A stretch of DNA of 29,898 nucleotides, from the NCBI RefSeq assembly GCF_934294775.1, contig NZ_CAKRAH010000030.1, positions 1-29,898 on the forward strand, written 5' to 3'. Position 1 is the first letter of the stretch. Each line of letters opens with the position of its first letter. Below the pieces are notes generated by a model. It searched no databases, was not told the DNA's origin, and saw nothing but the letters and a program-made list of their open reading frames with translations. This document shows, one piece after another, positions 1 to 7,737 of this stretch. The stretch comes from an uncultured Dorea sp. GTDB taxonomy: Bacteria > Bacillota > Clostridia > Lachnospirales > Lachnospiraceae. Made by a program: the position numbers and the translations under genes.

Positions 1-193
1 CAGTTGCTTCCTGAATTACAAGATAAGCAGAGTTAGACTGTGCACTAATATCTGTTGTAATTGCATCTACATTATTATTACTCACAAACCAAGCATACGT
101 ACTTGATCCCAGCGCGATAGCGGCAACCAGTACCATGGCAATTGCTGCTGCTAATTGTTTCTTAAGCGCTTTTACGCTTTTTGTTTCGTTCAT
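1..193 (-). CDS. SipW-cognate secreted protein, N-terminal part (truncated by window edge)
   Basis: Only the first 64 residues lie in the window. After a basic start (MNETKSVKALKKQ) comes an Ala/Val-rich hydrophobic core, residues about 14-29, ending in STYAWFVSNNNVDA. This is the SipW-cognate signal peptide pattern (basic, hydrophobic, then TYAWF) seen on TasA/camelysin-like surface fibre proteins processed by a SipW-type signal peptidase. The start is supported by GGGAGGAAATAAAATG. No SipW-type peptidase is visible here; one may lie beyond the left edge. The gene follows a 306-bp leader with a long hairpin and a membrane protein, a PilZ protein and a prepilin peptidase upstream on the same strand, suggesting a cell-surface cluster. 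The mature domain is not visible, so the exact subfamily is unknown. Confidence 0.75.
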   Translation of the reverse strand, partial: MNETKSVKALKKQLAAAIAMVLVAAIALGSSTYAWFVSNNNVDAITTDISAQSNSAYLVIQEAT

Positions 194-499
194 TTTATTT
201 CCTCCCATTCATTTTTCTCAGTGTGAAGGGATCTTATCTTCAGATAACTTTTCATAGTATCGACCTGTTATCAGATGATACTCTCACCGGGCCCGGTTGA
301 AAGATTATCTCCACCACCGTTACCGGTGAGGATGTTATCTCATGACAGGTCAGTACTGTGAGATGGCTTCTTTTTAATATCCGTATCTTTTGTAAAATGT
401 CATCTGTTTTTATCTCTTCTTACTGTACTTTCATCTTGCATTATTCCTCAAGATTTCATCTATATATAAGCAGTGGTTGTGGCACTGTTTATACCTGTA
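194..499 (-). promoter_or_regulatory. Long structured leader before the SipW-cognate gene
   Basis: This is a 306-base gene-free stretch. On the minus strand it contains a long imperfect inverted repeat: 323-351 pairs with 262-290 (23 of 29 positions match, beginning GACCTGT and ending CTCACCGG). The loop holds a perfect 12-bp palindrome, ACCGGGCCCGGT (286-297), and a near-palindrome around 317-328. A small hairpin TTATCT/AGATAA follows at 234-247, close to the ribosome binding site. The arms are not followed by a T tract, so it is not a plain terminator. It does not match the cyclic-di-GMP-I riboswitch consensus as I know it. A clear promoter was not recognised. Confidence 0.5.
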
Positions 500-1576
500 T
501 TATTTATTTCTACGATTTTTCCATGTAATCTCTCTGTCAGAATAGTAGCTGTCATTCGGTGCTTCGTTTCCTGCAGCACTGATTGGTTTGTCACCTGTCA
601 GTGTATCCTTCAGGTCTTTTACAAATTTCCATGCCAGATTCGTATTATCACCATAATCTGAATCTATATTCATACTGAACTGTACACTTCCTCCGATGAT
701 AGAATCTACACACTCCGGGTCATCCCCCTCCATCCAGATTACAATCGTGTATTTATCCACATTTCCTACAAGGAATTGATCTTCCTTGTACTGGCAGACG
801 ATATCTTTGGATTTGAATTTCTTACATCCTTTTTCTGCCTTGCCGTTTTTTGCAGCTTTTGCGTACACTACCCGTTTCCCATTCTTCCATACTGCGACAC
901 GCACAGCATCTTCTGCTCCTTTTGCAGCAGAATCCATGGTTATCCTTGCTACGTAGCCCAGATCTTCTTTCCCGGCATTTCTTACATAGTAGGTATATGC
1001 CATATAGTTCTTTCCGTTATGGCTTCCTTCTTTTTTGTCCAGATTTTCAGGAAGATCTTCTATTGATATATTCGTTGCGTCTTTTACTGCACTTGCGGTC
1101 AGTCTTGCAGTTGCTTTCTCAAAATCCCCGGAATTCGATATGGCAATTCCTCTCCGGTATAATTCCAGACGGTTCAGGTTGATCGTAAAATTCCCCATCT
1201 TTTCCTGTGAAAATGCAATTAAGAATAATACTGCAACCACTGTCATCATTCCCATCAATATGATATGTATCTTATCCATACGAAGAAGTGCGGCACCGAT
1301 TCTTTTCGGACGTCTGTGAGGAATATACATACTGACAATGGTTTCTGGATCCACGTCATCGCCGTATTTTTCCATCAGTTTTTCCACTTCTTCTATCCGG
1401 ACAATCTGATCAGCCTCTTTCTTTTTGCCAAACCGTTTCTTTTTTTTCTTTTTCTTCGGTTCGTCTTCCGGAATTTCCTGATAGCCTTCTGTTTCTTCTG
1501 TATTTACTTGTTCCTGATCAGTTTTTTTCTGATCTCGTTTCGCTTTTTCATTCACTTTTTCTTTTTTTCTTCTCAT
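500..1576 (-). CDS. Single-pass membrane protein with exported camelysin/TasA-like C-terminal region
   Basis: 358 residues, not recognised as a named family. Residues 1-100 are highly charged with a poly-lysine stretch at 41-47, predicted cytoplasmic. One membrane segment lies at about 103-122 (IHIILMGMMTVVAVLFLIAF). The remainder, about 235 residues, should be outside the cell. The outer part has three Cys residues and phrases such as MAYTYYVRNAGKEDLGYVARI and VIWMEGDDPECVDS. These resemble SipW-associated TasA/camelysin-like domains, but it has no cleavable SipW-cognate signal. It starts 8 bases after the PilZ gene stop, so the two are probably cotranscribed; its own ribosome binding site is weak. 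Likely role: anchoring or assembling a surface structure (inference). Confidence 0.7.
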   Translation of the reverse strand: MRRKKEKVNEKAKRDQKKTDQEQVNTEETEGYQEIPEDEPKKKKKKKRFGKKKEADQIVRIEEVEKLMEKYGDDVDPETIVSMYIPHRRPKRIGAALLRMDKIHIILMGMMTVVAVLFLIAFSQEKMGNFTINLNRLELYRRGIAISNSGDFEKATARLTASAVKDATNISIEDLPENLDKKEGSHNGKNYMAYTYYVRNAGKEDLGYVARITMDSAAKGAEDAVRVAVWKNGKRVVYAKAAKNGKAEKGCKKFKSKDIVCQYKEDQFLVGNVDKYTIVIWMEGDDPECVDSIIGGSVQFSMNIDSDYGDNTNLAWKFVKDLKDTLTGDKPISAAGNEAPNDSYYSDREITWKNRRNK

Positions 1577-1584
1577 GCTTTTTC

Positions 1585-2322
1585 TTACAGCTTATATCGA
1601 TCCTTTACATAAGCTACATAATCCTGCATATCTTTACGTTCCTCTGTGCCGTTAAATCTCAGCTGGATACCTGCTACGAACCGGAATGGTCCGCCTTTTG
1701 GCATCTCTCTCATCCAGCATATAACTCCGACTACTTCCAGTTCCTGTACTCCGTTTGATGCGGTTCCAAGTCTTGGTAATGTGAAGATACAGGTCTCGCC
1801 CACATCAAACCAACGGTTCATATATACCGCAAGACCGTTGTTTGAGATATCCATGGTCTCGCCTTTTTCCTTATCGATTTCACCCTCTGAATTGAGCGCC
1901 CATGTATCCTGCATATACTCGATTGGCAATTCTACTTTCATACGGACATCGATACGTTTTACGAACTGTCTGTTTTCTGTGACTCTTCGTACTTTCCAGT
2001 AACGTCTGATGCCTTCTTTTACTACATCATCTACGTATCCTGCTACCAGGCGTGTCTCTTCTCCTTCTTCATATCGGAATAAGATTTTCTGACTTTCATC
2101 TATATCCATCGGCTTTCCATCCAGCATCGGAATGGATACCAGAAATGCTGATTCATCTAATGCTTTATTGAATGTACTGACCATATTGAACTGTGGTTCC
2201 TGTCCAACTTTTGTATCTAATGCTAATTGCATTTTTGTTCCTTTTTTGACGTTCAAGGCTGCCATTGTTTGTTTCTTCTCCTCTGCATATTTTTTGAAAT
2301 ATACATAATTTTTCATATTCAT
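1585..2322 (-). CDS. PilZ domain protein (YcgR-like)
   Basis: 245 residues. The N-terminal ~110 residues resemble the YcgR-N/flagellar brake-like domain. The C-terminal half is a PilZ domain: the arginine-rich switch appears as KRIDVRMKV (near residue 120) and the D/NxSxxG motif as DISNNG in MDISNNGLAVY. Together these are the known cyclic-di-GMP binding signature, so ligand binding is likely though not shown. It sits directly before the one-pass membrane protein and near the SipW-cognate gene, so it may connect cyclic-di-GMP level to surface fibre or pilus output. The start is uncertain: the ATG at 2322 lacks a clear ribosome binding site, while Met20 (ATG at 2265) follows GAGGAG by 12 bases. 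Confidence 0.8.
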   Translation of the reverse strand: MNMKNYVYFKKYAEEKKQTMAALNVKKGTKMQLALDTKVGQEPQFNMVSTFNKALDESAFLVSIPMLDGKPMDIDESQKILFRYEEGEETRLVAGYVDDVVKEGIRRYWKVRRVTENRQFVKRIDVRMKVELPIEYMQDTWALNSEGEIDKEKGETMDISNNGLAVYMNRWFDVGETCIFTLPRLGTASNGVQELEVVGVICWMREMPKGGPFRFVAGIQLRFNGTEERKDMQDYVAYVKDRYKL

Positions 2323-2453
2323 ACTATCATAGATGTCTTTTTCCGTCTAGGCATATCCTTTGGATTTTTCTACATATACATACTATTTTTTGTTTTTATT
2401 ATCCTTTTCACATCAAACAGCACAGGAAATATTTTATTTTTATGCTTTTCATC

Positions 2454-2900
2454 TCAATTACAACCGCAGCACATAACCCGTATTATAATACCTGCCGCCA
2501 GAAATGGTCCCAATGGAAATGTATCTTTTCTTCCTATCTTTCCGTTCACCAGCATTCCGGCACAGTATATTCCGCTTAACACAATTCCTGTTACCGCGGC
2601 CTGTATAATCTCATTTCTACCAATCATCAGACCAGAAACTGCCATCAGTTTTATATCTCCTCCACCGAATCCGCCTCCTAAGTACACAGCAAGTAGCCAC
2701 ATAGGGACCGCCACGGCAACGGCTCCTATAATCCGTTCCTGCCATGGCAGTCCCATTTTCAAATACATCTCGCACAGCGTCAGACACATGATTGCCAGGT
2801 GGAACCGGTTATCAATTTTCTGATATTTCCAGTCTTTCCCCGCAATCACGCACAAGAGGCTGATATATATGATTGTAATTCCATATTTTAATGTGTTCAT
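2454..2900 (-). CDS. Prepilin peptidase (A24 family, TadV/CpaA type)
   Basis: About 148 residues from ATG 2900. An integral membrane aspartyl protease that cleaves type IV pilin-like leader peptides. The two catalytic Asp motifs are visible: GKDWKYQKIDNR after the first membrane helix, and GGGFGGGDIKLMA (GxGD) after a middle helix. FPLGPFLAAG is also typical of the family. The length fits the short CpaA/TadV type that lacks the methyltransferase domain. The reading frame extends to a GTG at 2951, but MNTLKYGI (2900) is preferred because a plausible promoter lies at 2964-2972 with its transcription start inside the extension. No pilin or Tad ATPase gene is in the window, so its substrate is unknown. 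Confidence 0.85.
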   Translation of the reverse strand: MNTLKYGITIIYISLLCVIAGKDWKYQKIDNRFHLAIMCLTLCEMYLKMGLPWQERIIGAVAVAVPMWLLAVYLGGGFGGGDIKLMAVSGLMIGRNEIIQAAVTGIVLSGIYCAGMLVNGKIGRKDTFPLGPFLAAGIIIRVMCCGCN

Positions 2901-2963
2901 ATTTTCTTTTGGATTCGGTTGCACGAGCAAATTCCTGCACTGATTCCTCACATCTACTATATT

Positions 2964-2972
2964 ATCATAGCA
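2964..2972 (-). promoter_or_regulatory. Candidate extended -10 promoter for prepilin peptidase
   Basis: On the minus strand TGCTATGAT is an extended -10 (TGn plus TATGAT). The -35 region is poor (GAGATT, 17 bp upstream). The predicted start of transcription is near 2957, ahead of the ATG at 2900. Confidence 0.45.
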
Positions 2973-3008
2973 TAAGTTATCGTTTTAATCTCTAGATTGT
3001 TGTAATTT

Positions 3009-4184
3009 TTAATAACACTTACTGCACGGTCCAAGTCCCTCTGCTTCTGCCTGTGCCCTGGTCTCCTGTCTTGCGTTGTTTGGGTTCATACGTCCGCAGT
3101 TATTAATTCTGTGATACTTGGAACCTGTTGCAGATACCCACACCTGTTCCGTTGACGCATCTCCTGCTATAGCAGTATTATTCGAATTTCCTGATACTGC
3201 TGAAGCTGTTGTACCTGCTGTCGTGCTGCTTCCACTGGTCGTTCCTGCCGGCTGGGTTCCCTGGTCTTCTTCATCTCCCGGGGTGTAATCATTGCAGGCT
3301 TCTGCACTCCAGCTTATGTCTGTACCGTTGCTGGCTGCGACAATCGTTCCCTGCTTATCTGTACGGTACACCTGTATACCCATGCTTTGGAGCTTATCCA
3401 TGGTATCTTTATCTGGATGGCCGTATTTGTTATTTTTTCCGCAGCTGATGATGGCATATTCCGGTACGGTCTCCTGTAAGAAATCCCAAGACGAGGCTGT
3501 CGCTGATCCGTGGTGTCCCGGCACCAGTACGTCACAGCTTAAGTCTATGCCGGATGCACACATGGCGGCTTCGCTTTCATGCTCTGCGTCTCCAGTGAAT
3601 ACAAAGCTGTTCTGACCATTGACAAGCTTGATCGCTACGGAGTTATTGTTGCTTCCCTTAGTCTCGATCTTAGACGGTGCCAGAATCTCGAACGAGCCAC
3701 TTCCAAAGGAAAATGTCTTTCCTACTTTTGGATGCTGCATTTTTAGTCCGTCTGATTTTACGGCTTTTACAAATGACTTATAAAGCTTGCTTGTATGTAC
3801 GTAGTTACTTGATATGACGTGTTTTACATCAAATGCATTCAGACATCCGATCAGTCCCGCCATATGATCGGCATCGTAGTGGCTGCTGATCAGGTAGTCG
3901 ATCTTTGTAACACCCTGATCTTTCAGATAGGCAACTACGAAGCTCGATGTCTTCTTATCTCCGCCATCATAGATCATCGTCTTTCCTTCTGACTGCACCA
4001 AAATAGAAAGTCCCTGTCCGACATCCAGGAAATGTACTTTCATCTCTCCTGCATTCGTCTGACTGGCGCCTGTGGTTCCTGCTGCCTGGACCGTCTGTAC
4101 GTTCATGTCTGATCCGATCATTCCGATCACGAATAGAACCGGGATCAGGATGGACAGCAGTTTTTGTTTCCATCTTTTTTTCAT
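3009..4184 (-). CDS. Secreted ComEC/Rec2-like metallo-beta-lactamase-fold protein with C-terminal Cys motif
   Basis: 391 residues from ATG 4184, chosen because AAAGGGGAAAAAGACAC precedes it; the frame runs 14 codons further upstream without a good site. Residues 1-35 form a signal peptide (MKKRWKQKLLSILIPVLFVIG, then VQAAG). Residues 47-300 are the soluble MBL domain of the ComEC type: FLDVGQGLSILV, SSHYDADHMAG (HxDxDH, His102-His107), FTGDAEHES and VPGHHGSA are the metal ligand loops. A Ser/Thr/Gly-rich linker leads to a C-terminal tail with YHRINNCGRM and CSKCY, a Cys-containing motif often seen at the end of secreted clostridial MBL proteins. It lacks the ComEC membrane channel, so it is likely an extracellular nuclease or phosphoesterase rather than the DNA uptake channel (inference). 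Confidence 0.85.
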   Translation of the reverse strand: MKKRWKQKLLSILIPVLFVIGMIGSDMNVQTVQAAGTTGASQTNAGEMKVHFLDVGQGLSILVQSEGKTMIYDGGDKKTSSFVVAYLKDQGVTKIDYLISSHYDADHMAGLIGCLNAFDVKHVISSNYVHTSKLYKSFVKAVKSDGLKMQHPKVGKTFSFGSGSFEILAPSKIETKGSNNNSVAIKLVNGQNSFVFTGDAEHESEAAMCASGIDLSCDVLVPGHHGSATASSWDFLQETVPEYAIISCGKNNKYGHPDKDTMDKLQSMGIQVYRTDKQGTIVAASNGTDISWSAEACNDYTPGDEEDQGTQPAGTTSGSSTTAGTTASAVSGNSNNTAIAGDASTEQVWVSATGSKYHRINNCGRMNPNNARQETRAQAEAEGLGPCSKCY

Positions 4185-4207
4185 GTGTCTTTTTCCCCTT
4201 TCATCTC

Positions 4208-4271
4208 CACGAGTGGACAAGGCCAAGTTTTCAACTTACGGAACATCTACTCGTGAACGGTAATTATTATA
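4208..4271 (-). promoter_or_regulatory. Candidate -10 element and leader hairpin of the MBL gene
   Basis: A TATAAT -10 (plus 4266-4271) with a weak T-rich -35 is followed by a leader carrying CACGAGT (4249-4255 on the minus strand) and its complement ACTCGTG (4208-4214). A smaller AAGTT/AACTT pair lies inside. The hairpin closes shortly before the ribosome binding site and could affect translation (inference). The rest of the 4272-4480 stretch shows only AT-rich sequence with a small CATATCT/AGATATG inverted repeat at 4353-4376. Confidence 0.35.
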
Positions 4272-4480
4272 CTCGTATTTTAAAAAAAGGGAATACTTTT
4301 CTCATTGATTAATTTATATTTTTTGTTTATAATAATATCAAAATGGTTGTGACATATCTAAAGTATATCAGATATGTATATCTAAAATATCAGAAAGGAT
4401 TTTTAGCTTCTCTTGCATACTTTGGTATCAAAAAAGAGCAATGCAATTTTCTTAAATCACATTACCCTCCTATTTATCCA

Positions 4481-4553
4481 AGCTGGAAATCGGACTTGAA
4501 CCGACGACCCCTTCATTACGAGTGAAGTGCTCTACCAACTGAGCTATTCCAGC
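4481..4553 (-). tRNA. tRNA-Thr (anticodon CGT)
   Basis: The minus strand folds as a full cloverleaf of 73 nt. The acceptor arm is GCTGGAA/TTCCAGC, the D arm is in TAGCTCAGTTGGTAGAGCA, the anticodon stem is CTTCA/TGAAG around loop CTCGTAA, and the T arm contains GGTTCAAGTCC. The anticodon CGT reads ACG (threonine). The discriminator base is T, and CCA is not encoded (TTGG follows), so the 3' end must be added by a CCA-adding enzyme. Its own promoter lies at 4582-4609. Confidence 0.93.
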
Positions 4554-4578
4554 ATTTGTGGCTTTGACAGCCACAAAT
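4554..4578 (-). repeat. 10-bp perfect inverted repeat abutting the tRNA 5' end
   Basis: ATTTGTGGCT (4554-4563) and AGCCACAAAT (4569-4578) are perfect complements separated by 5 bases. The element touches the tRNA 5' end and covers the predicted transcription start. It could end mscS transcripts (there is no T tract), act as an operator, or form a hairpin in the tRNA precursor leader. Confidence 0.55.
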
Positions 4579-4581
4579 ATT

Positions 4582-4609
4582 ATTATACCGTATTTTTACA
4601 TATTTGCAA
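4582..4609 (-). promoter_or_regulatory. Promoter of tRNA-Thr
   Basis: On the minus strand TTGCAA (plus 4604-4609) and TATAAT (plus 4582-4587) are separated by 16 bp. Predicted transcription starts about 4575, inside the inverted repeat in front of the tRNA. Confidence 0.65.
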
Positions 4610-4634
4610 GTGTTTTTTTAGCAGATTTTCTATA

Positions 4635-5528
4635 CTATGCATTCTCCGACATATGCACCGTCATCTGTGGATACGGAATTTCGATCTCATTTTCATCTAA
4701 TGCAAGCTTGATTTCCTCCAGCATTCTCCATCTGGTATCCCAGTATTCTTCGTTTTTGACCCATGCACGTATGCCAAGTACAACTGCGCTGTCTGCAAGA
4801 TCGTCAACGAATACGAGAATCTGTTCGTTTTTGATGATGCTTGCATCCTTCACCAGTACATTTTCGATGACGGATTTTACCTTTTTGATGTCTGCGTCAT
4901 AAGAAATGCCGACACGCAGATCCAGTTGTCGTTCATCTTTTGCAGATGCATTGGTAATGCTATTGTTGGTCAGCATACCGTTTGGGATTACAATGGTCTT
5001 ATTATCGATTGTTGTAAGTTTGGTGTAAAAGATCTGGATTTCCTTTACCGTTCCTTCTTTTCCATTGGTGTCTTCAATGATGTAATCTCCGACCGCAAAT
5101 GGTTTCAGCAGCAGAATCAGGACACCGCCTGCAAAGTTCGAAAGACTTCCCTGTAAAGCAAGACCGATAGCTACACCACTCGATGCAACCAATGCTGCCA
5201 CTGAAGTCGTATCAAATCCCAGTCCTGAAATCAGTGTGAAGATCAAAAGCGCATATAAACCGTATTTCAGCAGTGAATCTACGAACTGTTCCACGCCTTT
5301 ATCTGCACCGGAACGCTCGAAGGATCTTCTTACAATCTTTCTGATCCATTTGATCACCAGACGGCCGACAAAAAATACAATCAGCGCCATAATTACCTGC
5401 AGTCCAAATGAAATCAATGATGGAATGCTGTCCTGCACGTATTGCGTCAGACGACTGACTTTATCCACGGCTTCCTGTGTTGCCTCTGTTACTTCCTGCG
5501 TTGTATCCGCAATTGTTGTATCTGTCAT
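4635..5528 (-). CDS. mscS: Small-conductance mechanosensitive channel, MscS family
   Basis: 297 residues, the usual length for MscS. It is a homo-oligomeric inner membrane channel that releases solutes on hypo-osmotic shock. Membrane helices are at about 38-62 and 86-105. The pore helix TM3 at about 109-143 contains the Gly/Ala-rich packing face (VASSGVAIGLALQGSLSNFAG) followed by the family signature LLLKPFAVGDYI. A soluble beta domain (GTVKEIQIFYTKL, VIPNGML) and an alpha/beta C-terminus follow. The start is supported by CAAGGGGAAATATCAT before the ATG. It lies 146 bases after pgeF and is probably transcribed separately. Confidence 0.93.
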   Translation of the reverse strand: MTDTTIADTTQEVTEATQEAVDKVSRLTQYVQDSIPSLISFGLQVIMALIVFFVGRLVIKWIRKIVRRSFERSGADKGVEQFVDSLLKYGLYALLIFTLISGLGFDTTSVAALVASSGVAIGLALQGSLSNFAGGVLILLLKPFAVGDYIIEDTNGKEGTVKEIQIFYTKLTTIDNKTIVIPNGMLTNNSITNASAKDERQLDLRVGISYDADIKKVKSVIENVLVKDASIIKNEQILVFVDDLADSAVVLGIRAWVKNEEYWDTRWRMLEEIKLALDENEIEIPYPQMTVHMSENA

Positions 5529-5674
5529 ATGATATTTCCCCTTGTTTCATTCTGAATCACTACCCCTTCTATTTCAACCGACTGAAGACATATATACCGC
5601 AAAGCAGGTTATATAGATTGCCAAAATGGTTTTTCAGACACATTTTAGGAGCACATGATTTTATTTTTGTAATT

Positions 5675-6514
5675 TTACTTTTCTTTCAGTGCAAGAAATG
5701 CACTTAAATTTCCCCTCTTATTTCCCGTCGTCCGGTGTGAGAACAGAATCTCCGGATTGCAGTGTGTACATACATTCGTCACTGCGATATGCTCTGGAAC
5801 AATCCCGGACTCCAGAAAGATCAGCTCATTCGCCTTCCAGAGGTTCAGCTGATACTTGCCGTTTTCCTTTTTATAAAAAAGTTCCGGCCAATATGTCTTA
5901 TCAAAACTTTTCCGGAATTCTTCGATCACATCTTCGCTGACTTCATAGCAGTCCTGGCAGATGGATGGTCCGATAGCCGCATAGATATCTGCCGGATCAG
6001 AGCCATATGTCTCCTGCATCTTCTCAACGGTTACTTTTCCCATCTTTCCGACGGTTCCTCTCCATCCGGAATGCGACAGTCCGATTGCTTTTTTCACCGG
6101 ATCTACAAAATATAACGGGACACAGTCCGCATAGAATGTCACCAGGCAGATTCCCGGTACATTGGTAATCATACCGTCCGTCTCCATGAATCTTTTTCCT
6201 TTATCTTCTGCACGGACAACTGCTACATTCGTGGTATGTGTCTGATTCGTGTATGTAAAGTCTTCCGGCTTTACTCCGATCGCACGGGCAATCCGCCGTT
6301 CGTTCTCTTTTACATCTTCCGGATCATCGCCTCTGGTTGTGCTGATATTCATGGTCGCCCAGCAGCCTTTGCTGACTCCGCCAAGTTTTGTGGAGAATCC
6401 ATGATTGACAATTCCGGTCTTTTCTAACATCGGATAGCTTAAGAAGGGTACTCCCGCCACTTCTTTTTCTTCAAATATGTGTTTCTGATTTTTATAATGT
6501 AAGCCCAGACTCAT
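5675..6514 (-). CDS. pgeF: PgeF/YfiH family laccase-domain protein
   Basis: About 279 residues from ATG 6514. The family (formerly DUF152, LACC1-like) includes peptidoglycan editing factor PgeF and enzymes with purine nucleoside phosphorylase/adenosine deaminase activity. The three metal-ligand motifs are present: NQTHTTNV (His), YADCVPLYF (Cys) and LSHSGWRGT (His), plus AAIGPSICQDCYEV and THCNPEILFSHR. The frame extends to a GTG at 6556. I prefer Met at 6514 because AAAGGCGGG lies just before it, though the spacing is short, so the start is open. The gene lies 146 bases ahead of mscS on the same strand. Confidence 0.88.
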   Translation of the reverse strand: MSLGLHYKNQKHIFEEKEVAGVPFLSYPMLEKTGIVNHGFSTKLGGVSKGCWATMNISTTRGDDPEDVKENERRIARAIGVKPEDFTYTNQTHTTNVAVVRAEDKGKRFMETDGMITNVPGICLVTFYADCVPLYFVDPVKKAIGLSHSGWRGTVGKMGKVTVEKMQETYGSDPADIYAAIGPSICQDCYEVSEDVIEEFRKSFDKTYWPELFYKKENGKYQLNLWKANELIFLESGIVPEHIAVTNVCTHCNPEILFSHRTTGNKRGNLSAFLALKEK

Positions 6515-6596
6515 GTTCCCGCCTTTTATCCTTTCCTGTGTATGATACATTTTCACAATCCCGCAGTATTGTCCTCTTATATTTTAAAGCACATCT

Positions 6597-6628
6597 AAAA
6601 AACAATTCTGTATTCGTGTTGCAGAATT
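6597..6628 (-). terminator. Intrinsic terminator after yraN
   Basis: The minus-strand hairpin AATTCTG (6622-6628) / CAGAATT (6604-6610) has an 11-nt loop and is followed after one G by six T. It lies 50 bases after the yraN stop and closes the lepB-rbgA-lepB-rnhB-yraN operon. Confidence 0.75.
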
Positions 6629-6677
6629 CGCCTCATTTCACATCTAATATAAATATCCACATTTTTTGACACTCATA

Positions 6678-7085
6678 TTATTCTATATAATCAAACGCAT
6701 TCTCATAATGTATGATTTCCAGCCCGCTCATATCTGAGGATTCTTTTAACAGTTCCACTTTCGGAATACCCTCGCAGCTTATCACATCAAACCTGCACGG
6801 CCGATCCTCCATATGGTGAACTGTGATATAATACAATGCACTTTTTGAAATCACCCTCTGTTTTGCATAATCGACCGCCTCCGACGGATGTCCTTTCCGG
6901 TCAGATCCACGGTACTTTACCTCACAGAACACCAGATACTCCCCATCTTCAGCAATAATATCAATCTCGCCACACTTACAGCGATAATTATATTCCAGAA
7001 TCCGGCAGCCTTTCTCCTCCAGACAGGCGCCGGCTATCTTTTCATAACGAGTTCCTGTTTCCCGGTTATTTTTCTTCTTATACAT
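6678..7085 (-). CDS. yraN: YraN family (UPF0102) nuclease-fold protein
   Basis: 135 residues. The family shares the restriction endonuclease-like/Holliday junction resolvase fold; its cellular function is not settled. The motif CGEIDIIAEDGEYLVFCEVKYR (residues about 38-59) supplies the GExD and ExK acidic/basic set, and HPSEAVDYAKQRVI is also conserved. The start overlaps the end of rnhB by 8 bases, the usual rnhB-yraN arrangement, indicating translational coupling. Confidence 0.92.
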   Translation of the reverse strand: MYKKKNNRETGTRYEKIAGACLEEKGCRILEYNYRCKCGEIDIIAEDGEYLVFCEVKYRGSDRKGHPSEAVDYAKQRVISKSALYYITVHHMEDRPCRFDVISCEGIPKVELLKESSDMSGLEIIHYENAFDYIE

Positions 7086-7737
7086 ATTTCTTTATAAACG
7101 TCATCCTGTGTATCGGTGATGGTCCCAGTTCTTTCAGTCCTTCGATATGCTTCTTCGTTCCATATCCTTTATTACTTGCAAAGTCATACCCCGGAAGCAC
7201 GCTGTCATACTCTACCATCAGGCGGTCCCTGGTTACTTTGGCTATGATACTTGCCGCTGCGATAGACACGCTTTTGGCATCTCCCTTGATGATTGGCACC
7301 TGTGCGATATCCACTTCCGGTATCGTCACTGCGTCATTCAGCAAAAGGTCTGGTGTAACACCAAGATTCTGGATTGCCATACGCATTGCTTCATATGTTG
7401 CCTGCAGGATATTGATCTCATCAATCCTTGCCGGACTTACGATACCGATTCCGGTTGCAACTGCACGCTCCATGATCTCATCATATAACGCTTCACGTTT
7501 CTTCTCTGATAACTTCTTCGAATCATTCAGATACAAGATCGGATCGTCTTTTGGAAGGATTACGGCTCCCGCCACAACCGGACCTGCGAATGGTCCACGT
7601 CCGACTTCATCGATTCCGCAGATGTACTGGCAGTCGCTATACTGTTTCTCGTACACACTCATCGCCGCTGTGCGTTCCAGTTCTTTCTGAAGCTTTTCTT
7701 CTTGTTTTCTCTTTTTCTCTTCTTCTCGTTTATTCAT
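7078..7737 (-). CDS. rnhB: Ribonuclease HII
   Basis: 219 residues. Cleaves the RNA strand of RNA-DNA hybrids and starts removal of single ribonucleotides from DNA. The catalytic DEDD set is visible: Asp43-Glu44 in CGIDEVGRGPFAGP, Asp135 in LLLNDAV, and Asp153 in KGDAKSVSIAAASIIAKV. The usual LIDG around the third acidic residue is here LLNDA. A charged Lys/Glu-rich N-terminal tail of about 25 residues precedes the domain. GGGAG lies 9 bases before the ATG inside lepB, with which it overlaps by 8 bases. Confidence 0.96.
   Translation of the reverse strand: MNKREEEKKRKQEEKLQKELERTAAMSVYEKQYSDCQYICGIDEVGRGPFAGPVVAGAVILPKDDPILYLNDSKKLSEKKREALYDEIMERAVATGIGIVSPARIDEINILQATYEAMRMAIQNLGVTPDLLLNDAVTIPEVDIAQVPIIKGDAKSVSIAAASIIAKVTRDRLMVEYDSVLPGYDFASNKGYGTKKHIEGLKELGPSPIHRMTFIKKYV

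Noticed and set aside
194..499. Cyclic-di-GMP-I riboswitch in front of the SipW-cognate gene
   Set aside because: The conserved GEMM core sequences were not found; the region shows only a long hairpin and palindromes.
4343..4525. Plus-strand 60-codon frame
   Set aside because: It runs through the tRNA-Thr gene and has no ribosome binding site or recognisable protein.
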